Assembly: GCF_001640805.2 (NCBI RefSeq)
Contig: NC_066835.1
Location: 5,252,227 to 5,316,226 of the forward strand
Direction of reading: 5' to 3'
DNA length: 64,000 nt
Source: Lates calcarifer
Taxonomy: Eukaryota; Chordata; Actinopteri; Centropomidae
Shown here: positions 12,891 through 25,400 of the stretch, one piece after another
How positions within the stretch are numbered: position 1 is the first letter of the stretch
Layout of the letters: every line of letters begins with the position of its first letter
Notes under the pieces: generated by a model
What the model was told of the DNA's origin: nothing
Seen by the model: the letters and a program-made list of their open reading frames with translations, nothing else
Databases searched by the model: none
Position numbers and translations under genes: made by a program

Positions 12891-15800
12891 AGAATAACTG
12901 CACTCAGGTTAGTAAAACTACCTGCTCTGTCCAGCTCTGTAGATTAAAGTACCTTACATAGCAATGTCACATTTGGGTATGGTCATACAGGCATAGTACT
13001 GAGTGTAGGTCACATGTTTTGGCAGTGCTCAAAAACCAAACACACAATCACTGTAGTTATGCATGTCAAACTACCAAACATAGATTTGAAGTGTAGAAAA
13101 CATTCCATTTATGGATGAGTGCAATGTGTAGACAGCTGTATTTATAATAACACAAGTGTATCTGCTTCATCAGATGCTCAGGAGGTGAGTGAAAAATAAG
13201 GCTGAAACACCTCCTGTGTTGACATTCTACTGGAAGTACTTCTCCTCCTTACAAGATTCTCTGTGGATCAGATATATCAGGTTCTATCAGATGCTTGAGT
13301 AATGATTCATCTCACTGTACTGCTATTAAATCTCTGTTTGTCCATGTACAATGGAAAATCTCAGACACCAAAGGTCAAAGATTTTGACTTAATATAAAGA
13401 AGTTACATTTTCATAATAGCACTTGAACATTCCTTAATTTGGATGAAGAACTTTAATCACAAAATAAAACAAGAATAAAACAGCATGATTACCCTGATAT
13501 GGGTGCTGTGTGGGAGCACGGTGTTTGCACTTACCTGTTATTTTTGTTCTTATTATCTCCCTCCAATTACATCTGAATACCTGAAAAAGTGTGTCACCAT
13601 CATAACACAGAGCATTTATGTCATCCCGTGTTGTGTTATTTTCAAAAGCTCTAACAGGGGGGTTTATTTACCGCTCATTGCTGAGAGCTGCATGTGCCAA
13701 CTTTGCTCTCCGCTGCACGTAGCAGCTGCCTGGCTGCACATGTCAGCCAGACTTGACATAACTTTTCTCTGTTCTGCCTTTTATTCTTTCACTCTCTGCC
13801 TCTCCCTGCCACCCCAAGGCAGAGCAAGGTGATGAGGGTTCCCAGTAAAAGCAATGATCAAAAGTAGCACTCGGATGCCTATAGGTTTCCCTGACATGAG
13901 AGGGAGATTGTGTGGGGTGGGAAGAGCGATGGCGGAGCAGCAGGGTTTTGGAGGGGTGGCAGGTGGAGGCGAGAAACGGAGGAGAGACACACCCATTGCT
14001 TGTCAAGCCCGAAGTAGAGATGGGATACCTCAAGATTGGGAGAGATGTAAAGAGGGTGGGGTGGCAGTGGGTGAGGGTTGGTAGTGGTGTTGGTGGTGAG
14101 GTGCAGAAGAGGATGAAAGGTTTGAAGCATGAAAGGAAGGCAGACATGGGGTGAAAGGAGGCGGAAAAGAGAAGTAAGGGAGAAAAAAAGGATGAGGGAG
14201 AAAGTTGGGCTGAGCAGAGCGCGACATGAGGGGGAGCCGGGGGATCGGCTCTTGAGTTGAAAAGCCGTCATAGGTGAATAATTGAAGACAGGCTTGGCTG
14301 CCTACACTCACATACAGTGAAAGTCAAAGGCAGAGGTGGAGATGCATATGTGCAAGGCTGAGCAAGACTGAAGCGGAAAATCTTTCCATAATGAGGAAAT
14401 TCTTGACTCAGTATAATAATATTTTCCTAGTTCAGAGAAAATGTGATTCCTCCGCACTCATTCACACTCTCTGCCTGATTCCACTTTTCTGAGAGTGGAT
14501 CTGATAGTGCTGCATAGCAGAGCTGTCTTAATAACAAGCCGATAACTCCAGGCCTCTGTGATATGCACTGGAGTATGACAGAGACAAGAGTGTGTGAGTG
14601 CAGCTTTCAGTTTCAATATTGTGTACTAGGTTTTGTCTGGGCCTCATATAAATGATTTTACATTCTCTCAAGGGTAATGTTAGGTAAATGATTTATCTCT
14701 GTGCTATTGTTTAGTCTCTGTGTGTGTGTATTTGTGGAACTTTATATTTCCTGCCAGTGTGTTTCACTACATGCCTTGTAGCTCCTATGTGACATGATTT
14801 CTTGCTCACACAGCATGTATAATGCATATCCCAAATTATATGTTACATGTTTGTCTGCTTTTTTCCCCCTCCCTCTCCAACCAAGAGTGAGCATACATTC
14901 GCTGGCACTCGAATGCTTTATTTGGCCACATATAAGACCAATTTCAGCCAGATTTATGACTTCTGGAGTCGGGTTATTTCACTGAATCCCCAGACAGGAC
15001 AAAATTCACGGCTGTTGTGTGTGATACCTGCTCTGTTTTCAAATCTGAGAGCTGCGGCATTGCAGGCGTGTCAGGGGAGTTGTAAGGAGAAACCCTCTAT
15101 ATTTTCATCAGCCTACCTCTTTTAGCCCCTTGTACATTCACCAGCTGAAAAAGGCAAAAAAAAAAAAAAAAAAGAAAACAAATAAGCCCTGGGCAACTTT
15201 TATTACACCCTCCCTCAATTACTCCATCGTCATAAAACAACACACATTTAATCACAGCCTCTGCTAACATGATGAAGTAGTTCATCACAAAGAAACGCCA
15301 GGTCTTAACAATGGAAACATACATTTCAGAGCGGACAGATATTAGATATGTGTCAATAAAAAAGATATAGGCCTCACCAGTGCCAAAGCAGCTCATGAAT
15401 TATTATAGAGGAAAGAGATGGCACATTCCATAACTTATCCAACTCCAGGGGAGATGAGTCCGACGATCCCCCAGGAGAGAGCAGCATCTGTGGGGTGTGG
15501 TGACAAGGGGAGGTGGGTCGAGCTGATGCTCCCCCACAGGGGGATTCATGTACTTTAAGGAAACAGTGACAATCCATGTTGGGAATACAGAGTATTAGAA
15601 AAATCCCTACAGTGGGGAGACTCTCCAGACAAAGAAAAGAATCTATTGTAGGCACACAGGGGATTCACACTGACTGGTTTTCCCACTGGGAAGGTGAATA
15701 TGTCACCAACATGCCTTTGACACCATTGTGACTTGACATATAGGCTAAAGATAACAGCCAACATACATTACTTCTATAAATCTTTTTAGTAAAGGATCAC

Positions 15801-16550
15801 TGCATTCCCTCTTGTTTAACCACAGTCTTAATAGACGAGTCTGGCGCATTCATTTACAAAGCAGAAGGGTAAAAGACTCAGCACGGTCTGTCGTCCAAGC
15901 CATACTTCTCCTCCATGTGGGAGTTCCCATTGCTCTTTGCCACTGTACTGGATGCTGTGGACAAATCTATTCACTGGGAAGCCACAGTAGAGGAATCCTT
16001 TCTTCTACCTCACCACATTAGACATGATGGTTCAGATCGGTAGAACTTTTACAATAGCTGCATGCCACTGTTGTACACCATGCCACTATGCCTCGTCCTT
16101 CTCATGTTTATAAATACATCAGTTATCTGATCGCTGGTTTGTTTTGGAAGGAAGTGCAGGAGGAAGTGATAAGGTTAAGGATACCTCACACCAGCAAGCT
16201 TATCGTCAGCAGTCACAGTTGCTGTGACTAAAGACCACAATGTTTTAAGGTGGACATGCCGCAAGGCTGCAGATCCAGATGCAAGAACCATGCAGCAGGT
16301 TTCCCTGTGTGCGGGCTCCATAATTGTACAGCTTCTTCTTTTTTTTTTGTTCAAATACTTAAAACGACCTATAGACTACACAACCTGTACAGACTAAATT
16401 TGCTGATGTGGGAATAATGACTAATGCCTCAACTTCTGCAAAAATTGATAGAATGACATTGTTATATTGTTACAAACCTCCCCAGGAGGAAGGTTGTGGT
16501 GGATGGTTGCCATAACTTGCATCCTCTCCTCTAGCAGCAGGTTTCTTCAA
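12891..16550. other. Intergenic
   Basis: Includes a G/A-rich stretch at about 13900-14240 (GGAGGAGAGACAC, AGAGGGTGGGGTGG), whose long opposite-strand Pro/Ser/Leu frames are compositional. Poly(A) at about 15156-15173. Candidate element at 15180-15400. No gene. Confidence 0.5.
15180..15400. promoter_or_regulatory. Candidate conserved non-coding element
   Basis: Unique-looking sequence after a poly(A) tract with CTCAATTACTCCATCG, CACATTTAATCACAGCC and CTTAACAATGG (a SOX-type core, ACAATGG). Suggested by composition only. Confidence 0.2.
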
Positions 16551-16602
16551 GATTTCAGGAATGGAGTTCTAAATATATCTTTAGAACGCCATTCCTGGAA
16601 TC
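16551..16602. repeat. Near-perfect 23-bp inverted repeat / hairpin, 6-base loop
   Basis: Arms 16551-16573 and 16580-16602 pair at 21 of 23 positions (one A/G mismatch and one T/G wobble), around the loop TATATC. The arm core is CAGGAATGG...GTTCTAAA. It is not a simple repeat and is not at the end of a recognised element. The loop is small for a normal pre-miRNA and the stem shorter than about 30 bp; it could be the core of a short palindromic element. Confidence 0.6.
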
Positions 16603-17356
16603 CTTTCATGTAACATATGTAAACTTTACTCAGCAAGGTCATGTTTACCATACCCATGTTTTCCTTTTCCTTGACGGTAACTTAATATTTGCTCCTAAAA
16701 CACACTTTTTGATTTGCTGGCAAGGTTTATGGGTGGACAGCCCAGACATTTCTCCCTAGCATCTCACTATATTGAGAGTGGGGCTATATAATAATTAATG
16801 TGCATGTTACATTTTGGATCTTTAGTAATCAATAGCAATCACACTCAAGAAGAAATATAACAAGAAGGTGGCCACGAGATAAAAAGATAGAAAGAGTAAG
16901 AAATGTAATTGCGAAAAGATAAAGGGATAAAAGACATCACATCAAAGACGCAAACTGGAGGTGATGTAGAACTCTGGACAACACAAAACAATTTCAAAGA
17001 GGAGAAATGTTTCGCTGTAGGAAGAGGAGGAGAAAAAAAAAGATTAGACGGCACCTAGAGACAGTGATTTTGATTGAGAGAAAGAGACGGGGAAGAGGGG
17101 ATTTTCAGCAGGGAATTGGAATGATAGAGAGAGAGAGAGGGATGGAGAGAGCGTGTCCAGGGGGCAACGAAGAAGCACTGCAATAGAAGCGCAGGTAGCG
17201 AGTAAATGGGCGAGAGAGCCATAGGAAGGCTGGGAGAGAGAGAGAGAGGGAGTTTGTATTGCATTCCTGTTGCATCAGTTCAGAGTAACAAGATTTGGAG
17301 ATGCAGGCTCAGACATACTAATAGGTTTTGCACCGACGTCCACCCCCCCCTCCCTC

Positions 17357-17385
<29 letters not shown>
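17357..17385. repeat. (CA)14 microsatellite
   Basis: CA run preceded by a C-rich stretch (CCCCCCCCTCCCTC). Confidence 0.92.
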
Positions 17386-17387
<2 letters not shown>

Positions 17388-17517
17388 CCTCCCCACAACA
17401 TAATCGACAGTTCTGCTCAGCAACATGGCTCACCCACCACTCACATTTAGCCCCTATTGATACCTTTGCCAGTGAGTGTGTGAGAGAGACTGAAAGAGAA
17501 GAAATGAGTGACCAGCC

Positions 17518-17520
<3 letters not shown>

Positions 17521-17552
<32 letters not shown>
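17521..17552. repeat. (AC)16 microsatellite
   Basis: Uninterrupted AC for 32 bases, 135 bases after another CA tract. Confidence 0.95.
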
Positions 17553-17554
<2 letters not shown>

Positions 17555-17599
17555 TCAAGAAGAAATACCAAATAATCCCCTAAGAAAGAGGCAGATAAA

Positions 17600-18010
17600 G
17601 ACAGTGACCTTGAGCTGCGGCGAATGGAACTATCAGCAGAGGAAATAAACACAAGCAAGGCCACCATAAGAACACACAATATCTCTGCCCGAGCAAATCG
17701 AATTGAGATGTCTTCTTTTTGTAGAGCCAGGACAGCGCGGCCTTTAGTAGCATTGTTAAAGCCTTGTAAGATCGTGGGCTCGCCATTGTTCATCCGACAA
17801 TCTGAAGAGATTTTTTGTATTTTTCTGGGCGCGGATAAAAAACCATCTAACATAAATGAGAATGTATTTTAATCTCTGCATTAAGAGGGAGCAAGGATTG
17901 CAGAACATTTTCTTGTTTTCGAGAGCACTTTAATCTCCCCCTTGACTGTTATTACGACAAAAAATTGAAGGGGATGCAAACAGAGTTGCTGATATCTGGT
18001 CAGTTTTAAA
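17600..18010. promoter_or_regulatory. Candidate conserved enhancer with an inverted SOX-site pair
   Basis: Unique, balanced-composition sequence directly after CA and GA tracts. It carries CATTGTT (17784-17790) and ACAAT (17797-17801) in opposite orientation, 6 bases apart, plus another ACAATA upstream, TTTTAATCTC twice (17868 and 17929 region), and CCTTGACTGTTATTACG. Inverted SOX pairs with short spacers suit SOX dimer binding. Long apparent frames across it run into the microsatellite and are not genes. Confidence 0.35.
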
Positions 18011-21000
18011 TTTCCGTCCCTCTAGAGGTTTGGGATGTTTATTTTTTAGGAGAAAACTGATCCCAGGCCTGTACTTGAGGGCAGCTTAAACTGGCAGTCA
18101 AAAACAGCATGTGTTGCCGTTATGTTGCAACATCCTGGGTATTTTTAACCATGGCCATAAAAAGAAAAACAGCTAATTTTTTCTCATCTCCTGGCACAAC
18201 ATATTATGTAAATGTACAAACATAGCATTATAAAACCAGAGACAATTACCACCTCTTCAAAGACATTTTAAAATGAAGAAGAGAAGTGTTATGTTTTCAC
18301 ACTACCCTGTAACATTTTTGTCCGGAAACGGAATAAGTAAGTTGGCAAATTTCAATGAATAAATGAATATCCATTCTTTTTTTTAATACCTCTTGCCGTT
18401 ATAAAAAGCAGGAGCCTAAAGTTGATCTGTTGTCTTTTCATTCTCTTTTTCATCCTATACTCCACCAAACTGTTAAATTTCAATTCAGCCTGGGTTTAAA
18501 TCCCCTGACGTGTGTTTCCCTCGAAGGACTCACCCCCTTTCTTCTATTCTCTCTCTTCTTTTTTAAGCTCACAAGTTCTTTCAGGTCGAAATGGTACCTT
18601 ATGTGTAAAGAAGAGAGACAGTGAATCAATAATCAAAGCTCACCGTCTTTATGCCCAAAGGCGAATGGTTTCTCCCTGTCTGTGCCAAGGATCATTCATA
18701 GTGTATAAAAGGCATTTCTAATGCCTCGCTGTATGAGCAATAAGAGAAGCCTGTACACGCTCCTTTTCTTCTTGGCGAGCTTTTGAGTTGATCCTTGTTG
18801 TTTCAGTGTCTTGTGAAGAGAAATCCAGCACCACAAGAAAGGAGATCTTTTAACTGGATGATAGAACGTTGTGGGTTTTGTTAATTTGCTTTATAGATAA
18901 AGGCAAGGGACTGCCCCAGGTGAAACAGGTAGCGCTTCAGATCTCTTAAAAGCGTAATCTGATAGAGTGTGTTATATCCTTCTGCTTTGCAGTAATAAGA
19001 GTGTTGAGTGTATGGAAGTGTTCACTGTGGGTGGATGTCACACAAACACTGACTAAAGATACACCAGAGTGAATGCACCCGAGGCAAACAACAGGCCTTG
19101 CATATATCACTAATTAAAGAGTGATTAGCACTAATGGTACATATTGATTGTTGGAGGCTGACGTAATGGCAGAAGGTAATTTGGTTAGTATCATGGCGCT
19201 GAGGGGAGAAGGCCTGTAAATTCAACTCTGCTGAACCTAAAGTGGTTAAAGGCTCCCATGGTTGTTTGTTTGGCACATCATGCCTTTATGGTATTTAAGA
19301 AGGAATCAATTGACCATACACTTAAGCCCTCCCCCGAACAGTGATTGTATATGCACAGGGCTGTAGTAAGAGTGACTTTGTATATAGTTTGGATACTGGT
19401 TTCAAAAACACAAGAGCAAAAGTGTAAGGAACGTACCGAACTGATTAACATTGTCAGCTTACATTAGAGCTGACAAACACAGTTCAGAGTGTGTGGCAGT
19501 AGCAAGAGGAGTTCAATTGTTCAATATTTTGTGGGGTACAGGTTAAAAAGAAAACCCCAAAAGACAAGTTTACAACAAGCACAACCCACGATGATTGTGT
19601 AGAAGCTGATGGTGGATGCTACTGAATCAGAATTTGGCAAATGTTAGCTGCTTTGTGCTGCTCCTTATTGTACTTGGGGGATGTTTATGCTTCATCAGCC
19701 CCAGCCAAAGTCATTTTTCAAGATAGCATTATGTTTGCCAAACACATCGGTCAGTCCTCATCCCAAAAGCCTTTTCTTTTGTAACTTTCACAGTGAAACA
19801 TACTGTTTTAAACTACAAAACAATAAATCATAAATCTGACCTCCATCTTACTTTTCCAAGAATGTAAGCTAAGTAAGATAAATGGTTATGTTGAAGGAAT
19901 GCAATAATAATCTGATCCTGCTTTTTTCCTTATCATACTTGGAACACTGGGATTGACTAGTTCTTTTCTACAAAACAAAAATAATGTCACATCTTCGATA
20001 TGGATCATCTCCTGGCTGAATTTTTCCTGAGCCAAATAGCATTAGATTGAGTCTTTTAGCACTATATCATATATGTATAGCCATGAAGCACCCTTTTAGA
20101 GAATGCTGGTTTTAAAATGAGTCAGCTGGAAACATTAACGAGTCAGCTGCAGACAGAGTTTTCATCCAACTCATGAAGCTAATGTTAACTTAAGCTGGCT
20201 AGTTATAGCTGATAGAATCTTAGGGAACAGCTGTCCTTTAAAGCAAGAAAATTGTCAGTCACTGGCCAGAAATGAGAAGCTTGTGTTTGTCTATCTGAAA
20301 TCAAGGATTCATTTGTAAATTATGGCAAATTTTGAGTGATAAATCTACAATCATTATTGTAAACTGCTCACATATATGGGCCTGGCAAGAACGGGAACAG
20401 GCGTTGGGGCTAGTGAACAGTTTCCATGAATATGACCACACTTTGAAGAAAAAAAAACAAAATCCGCTCTGAAATGTTGATGTTGGCAAACTTCTCACTG
20501 TGTCCTTGTTTGGCTCAGTTACCTTCCATTTCGTGATCTGAAAGCACATTAGCCCACAGACAGTTGAGTGAGCTGTGACCTTTCAGAACTTCCAGGTCAG
20601 AGGTCAGTCATAATCTGCCTATCACCATTCCTGTCATAACCCACCTGACATTTCACTGATTCTGACTCCAAATGTCAAGCCATAATCTGTACGGTTGAGC
20701 ACTGCCAGGCCACTGCTCTTCTGCCTCTCACTGACACATTTTCCTGTTTATTTCAGCACTTTCTCTCTATTTCAACATTTTTCTGAGGATTCAGTTTCAT
20801 AAACAAACTGGATGTGTTTATGATATCAAATTCTGTCTGAAGTAAAATTGGAAACTGTCCACTGGGTTCAAGTGAGTTATCTTCCATTCTCCTCAGTGAC
20901 TGACTGAGCTTCGAATTTGTGCAGGAGGTCAACGGCAGCCTGCATCTTTGTTTGTGCGAGATAGACGGAGGGTAAATGAGTATTGTTGCTGGTGTCTACT

Positions 21001-22139
21001 TCCATTCTGAGCCTGTGGAAAGACGGAGGGAGATCATTTGGTGCCGGTGTCCCCCCTCGTAATAGGGAAATGGATTGTGAGAGAAAGGAGTGTCGAGCCT
21101 CATTTATGCCTTGATTCCCCAATCTCTTTATTTATATTTCCCCCACATGCTCAGGGCGGCCTGCCAAATTCATGCGATGGCATGAGCGCGTGTGTTTGCA
21201 TGCGTGCATTTGTACGTGCATGTGGATCTGTTTGATGTCTAGATGCATTGCAAACTGGTAATGCATGCTCATTAAACTTTAATATATACAGTAACTTATA
21301 GCATATATGTAGGTGCAGTAGTGGTCATTGCATTTCCAATGAGATTCAGGTTCAGGAGAACTAATCTGGCAATTTTAGAGGTGATGTGGAGTAAGAATTT
21401 GGGTGAGGGTTGTTTTTTCTGGGATTTTATCTTTTTTTTTTTTTTTTTTAGCTTCCTGTATCTGCTACATTTCTTCACACTTGCAGGGGAATGTTTTTTA
21501 GCTCATTGATATAGTGTTAAAAGGCAAGCTCACTGTTCAACACCAAACACCAAAAAAATAAAATAAAATAAAAAATTCTGAATGAAAACAAAGCTTATGA
21601 ATATCTGGTGACATAATTTCTGAAAAGAGTTTTTTTGAAAAGTCATTATGCAATAGTTTGAGTGCCACCTCCATGGTATTGAGTTTGTGGCACAAATCAA
21701 AAAAGACCAAAATATGCTTGAAACAAACAACAATATTGGCCCCAGTATAAGAACAAAATGATAAAAAAAAAAAGACCTTTTCTTCAGATGACTTTTTGAA
21801 GACTTGCTCTATCTACTTTTGGTCCAATGATAAGATAGCTCTTCTGAATGATACCTTTCCTCTAAAAAACAGAAATACCTCTATTAAAGCAGAATGTAAT
21901 TGCCACATTTGGGTAGTTCATGTTATTCACACATACACACTCTCTCCTTTCAAGTTCTTGAAGCCATCAGAATGGTTTTCTCTGTCAGCATTTTCAGACT
22001 TTTTGTCTTTTTGAGCTCCTGTGACAGTGGTAATTCTTGGCTTCGTCACAGATGATTTGATCTCAGGTCTGTTTGTTTTACACAAGCTATTACCAGAACT
22101 TCCAGTAAACACTGTTTGAGTGGATATATTTTTGTTATT
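18011..22139. other. Intergenic
   Basis: AT-rich, mostly unique-looking sequence with a T tract at about 21430-21450 and AAATAAAATA runs at about 21555. Nothing coding recognised. Confidence 0.5.
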
Positions 22140-22440
22140 CGAGTGAACTGAACCTGTAATATATTGTAATTACTGATATAAAAGGCACGTGAACTATAAC
22201 CTCTATTGATCGTGGATAAAAATCAACCATCCGTTTAGAAAATGATTCATTAATGCCCCCTAAGACAAACCATCTTCATATTACACGCATTGGATATTGA
22301 TACCACTTTCCATTACCGTTAATGCCTCTTACTTTGATGCATTACATGAATTTAGGTCATGAGGTTTTATGGCAGCACTTTAAAGGTTGGTAAAATCTAT
22401 TCCTGCAAATTAAAAGCCAAGTAAACCCAGTTTTTCTGGG
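22140..22440. promoter_or_regulatory. Candidate conserved enhancer rich in homeodomain sites
   Basis: One of the strongest enhancer-like stretches by eye: TGTAATTACTGATATAAAAG, ATTGATCGTGG, AATGATTCATTAATGCC, ACCGTTAATGCCTC, TTGATGCATTACATGAATTT and GCAAATTAAAAGCC within 300 bases, no simple repeats. TAATGCC recurs three times or nearly so. Its ends fade into T/C-rich sequence. Function and conservation are inferred. Confidence 0.38.
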
Positions 22441-25400
22441 TTTATCCTCCCCTGCATCCCCTGTTCCCATTCTTTCATCACTCATCCAACACCCACTTCT
22501 TCTTGTCATGTACATGTCATGGCTGTTAGTGAGGATCCTGACGTATTCATATACCTGAAGCGCTGTAAGAAATGTCAGATCTCTTCCACAGCCGTGCAGA
22601 AGTGTGTGATGAGACGATGAGGAACTTTGCCACTAGGCCCGAGTGCCACCCCATCTTCCAGGCCTAAGGCTAAGACGTCTTCTCCAGCTCCCCAGCAAGG
22701 GGCCCTTGCGTCTTGGCTGGAGCTGCTGTGAACGTCAATCTACAGCACTCCTGCCATTTAACCGCGGTACATATAGATGCCAAACACATCACACCCCCTG
22801 CAACGGCTGCCTCGCTTTTTTTCCTCTGTATATGGTGAAGGTGTGGAGTGAGAGCTCAATCGTTGTGACATATATAGGTCCTATGTGTTTAATGGTGTGT
22901 GTGCGTGTGAGAGTAAGAAATGGTATGGGGCTGGGGAAGGGGCAAATGCGTTTGTGTCAGTCACGGGAAGACGCTCAGATTACGATCACTTCCCCTCGAT
23001 TACGCTTTATAAAAAGAGAGGTGGAGAATTGAGGAAGAAGAATAGGGAGAAAGGCAGAAGAAGGAAAGATCTCAATTGTAAAAATGGAACTTGTCTCCGA
23101 GCTTCAAAGGCGAATCACATTTTTTCCCATTTCATTTTCAGATTGTTCAAGATTACTGTCACATACATATCACATGCGATTCCACTCACACAGCTGCTAA
23201 TACTCTCTTGGCATGTGTTTTACACAGTAGAAACAGAGATATCAGCCTGTATGGCCTACATTTATTACTCTGATCCATAATATGACATTATTGCATCATC
23301 TGTCCACCCAACATTTCTCAAGCCCTAAGGCACTCGTAACTGAAGTGACAGACGGTGACTGTGAGTATGTGTGTTTTTTTTATGTGCGTGTACATGTGCA
23401 TATGTGTGTGTAGGCCCTTGTGTACAAGCTGGAAGCGCGACACAGGTTGTGTTTGAATTGATGGCCAATCGTTGTGCTTTTGCATGTCCATATGTTTCAA
23501 CCCGCAGCTACATCCACCATCTGTCCCAGTATGATGCTAATTTAGCTCTCCTGTCATAATCGACTGTCTCTGTATTCCCCACTGTCTACAATTGACTGCT
23601 TTGTTGCCGGGGATTGCTGCAGCCATGTTACACACTTGTTACCAGGCCACTTCCTGGCTCCCTGTAAGTAGTGCTGGTGGTTAGAGGTAAGAGCCCTGAG
23701 GGTGGCATGTGTGTTATGGAAGGAAGGTATAAGCTTTGGGTTCAGCCTCTCTGTGGCTTGTCTCAAGCGTAGCCTGGGGAAGCATGTCAGGATAGTCTCT
23801 GGATAATCACTCAAAGCTGGGGTGTTTACTCACTGCTCAGAGTGGGGGAAGGGTGGTAAACCTGCAGAGTAGTTTGCTCATAGAGGTCAAGAGGGTGAAG
23901 GGTGAGAAAATGTGTGTGTTGGGGGGTGCACGTTTGTACTATCAGTGCACCATTTTGCGTGTAATTATGGCTAAATCTCTAAATGTAAATCATATCACAG
24001 ATACACATATACTGTGTGTGTGTGTGTGTGTATCTATACATAGTACTTGTAATTTGTAATAAGGACATACCACTGGCAAAAACAAAAAGCTGTGATAAAA
24101 CTTTTGTTTGTAGTTTGAAGGTCTCTCCCCTGTGACCTGTTGAATGTTAACATAGCACAAAACACAACATGTTTCCTTGCACTTTAATAAGCTTGGGCAG
24201 AATTATAAAGAGCCTATGTAGAAGCAGTCACTGTATCATCAAGCGGCAATTAGCAGATTATGTAAAGGGCTAAAATGTAGTGTACCAAGCAAGTCGAGAA
24301 GAGTCATAAAGTCAGTGAGCTAACTCGGTGATGTCATTCACACAACTATTTGTATCTAATGTTTGCTAACATTAGCCACAAAGACCTACTGGCCCTACCA
24401 GACCAAGTAAGGTTGTGCTGCCAAAATCACTGTCTTGAATTTTCTTGTTTACGACTTAAGTTTTTTATTATAAAGACAAGGATTTTTTTTTTTCATGGAC
24501 TTGTTAGTCAGTCAGAAATAGTATCTTCTGCGGCCATGGCAAAAAGTTATATTAGGGTTAGTTCAATGTTTGCTCATATATTTTTATGTGTCCTCTGATT
24601 TAATAGTAGTAACTCATTCTTTAACCTTTCACCTGTGTCAGTCTTTAAAACCTTTAAAAATTACATATAGATTTAATATATAGTTTTGGATGTCACAGAT
24701 GTTTCAGTGTCACTTGAAGTCTGAGGATTAAACTAACAAAAAAGGTTGCTATGAGGATAAGCCTTTCAGTTACCTTGAGTGAGATTCAGCAAAGTAGCTT
24801 TATACCTAAAGTATCACAGTTATTTCCACTGTATTTCTTACTACAAGTCAACCATCTGTGTTACACAACTGTGAGGACTTTGTGACTTACCTTAGGGGAC
24901 AGATATTGGCGCGACGCATCAAGAGGGGGGGGGATAATTAATGCTGCGCACCGTGTTGTTAGCAGCAGTCCTGGCTTCCCCCCAGAGCACTGTGGAGCCA
25001 TCATGCAAACCAAAGCTACATCTGAAGGTTGCACACACACACACACATATATTTGATGATTGTATTTGAAGGTAAAGATGGAGGCATTCCTGTGAGGCGA
25101 TGCCCACCAGAGGGACAGGTTGAAAGAGAGATGGAATGTGCCTATGTGTGGTACGTGGTGAGAGAAAGACAGATGCTTGTACGGGAAGAAAGATAAAGAC
25201 AGAGGGAAGAGGAATGGGTGATTGAGACAAAAGCAGATGAGGGGAGAGTTGAGTGTGTCCTGTCTGATAAACAGGAACATGGCTCATCATTACAGGGAGC
25301 ACCAGGGGAGCACTGTGGCCCATCTGGCAGCTAATACATACTAATGCTCTCACTGCACTGTACAGCCACCATCAAAGCCACAGGACATGGACGTGGCATG

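Larger units (their letters stand above)
16603..17599. other. Intergenic, GA runs then CA tracts
   Basis: GAGAGA runs at about 17126-17140 and 17231-17248, then C-rich and CA tracts. No gene. Confidence 0.6.

Noticed and set aside
17275..17853. 192-codon minus-strand frame
   Set aside because: Two CA tracts give Cys-Val repeats through it and no domain is recognisable; open only because of the microsatellites.
18480..18510. tRNA/SINE B-box-like GGTTTAAATCCC (also at 25954)
   Set aside because: No matching A box, cloverleaf or SINE tail could be built around either.
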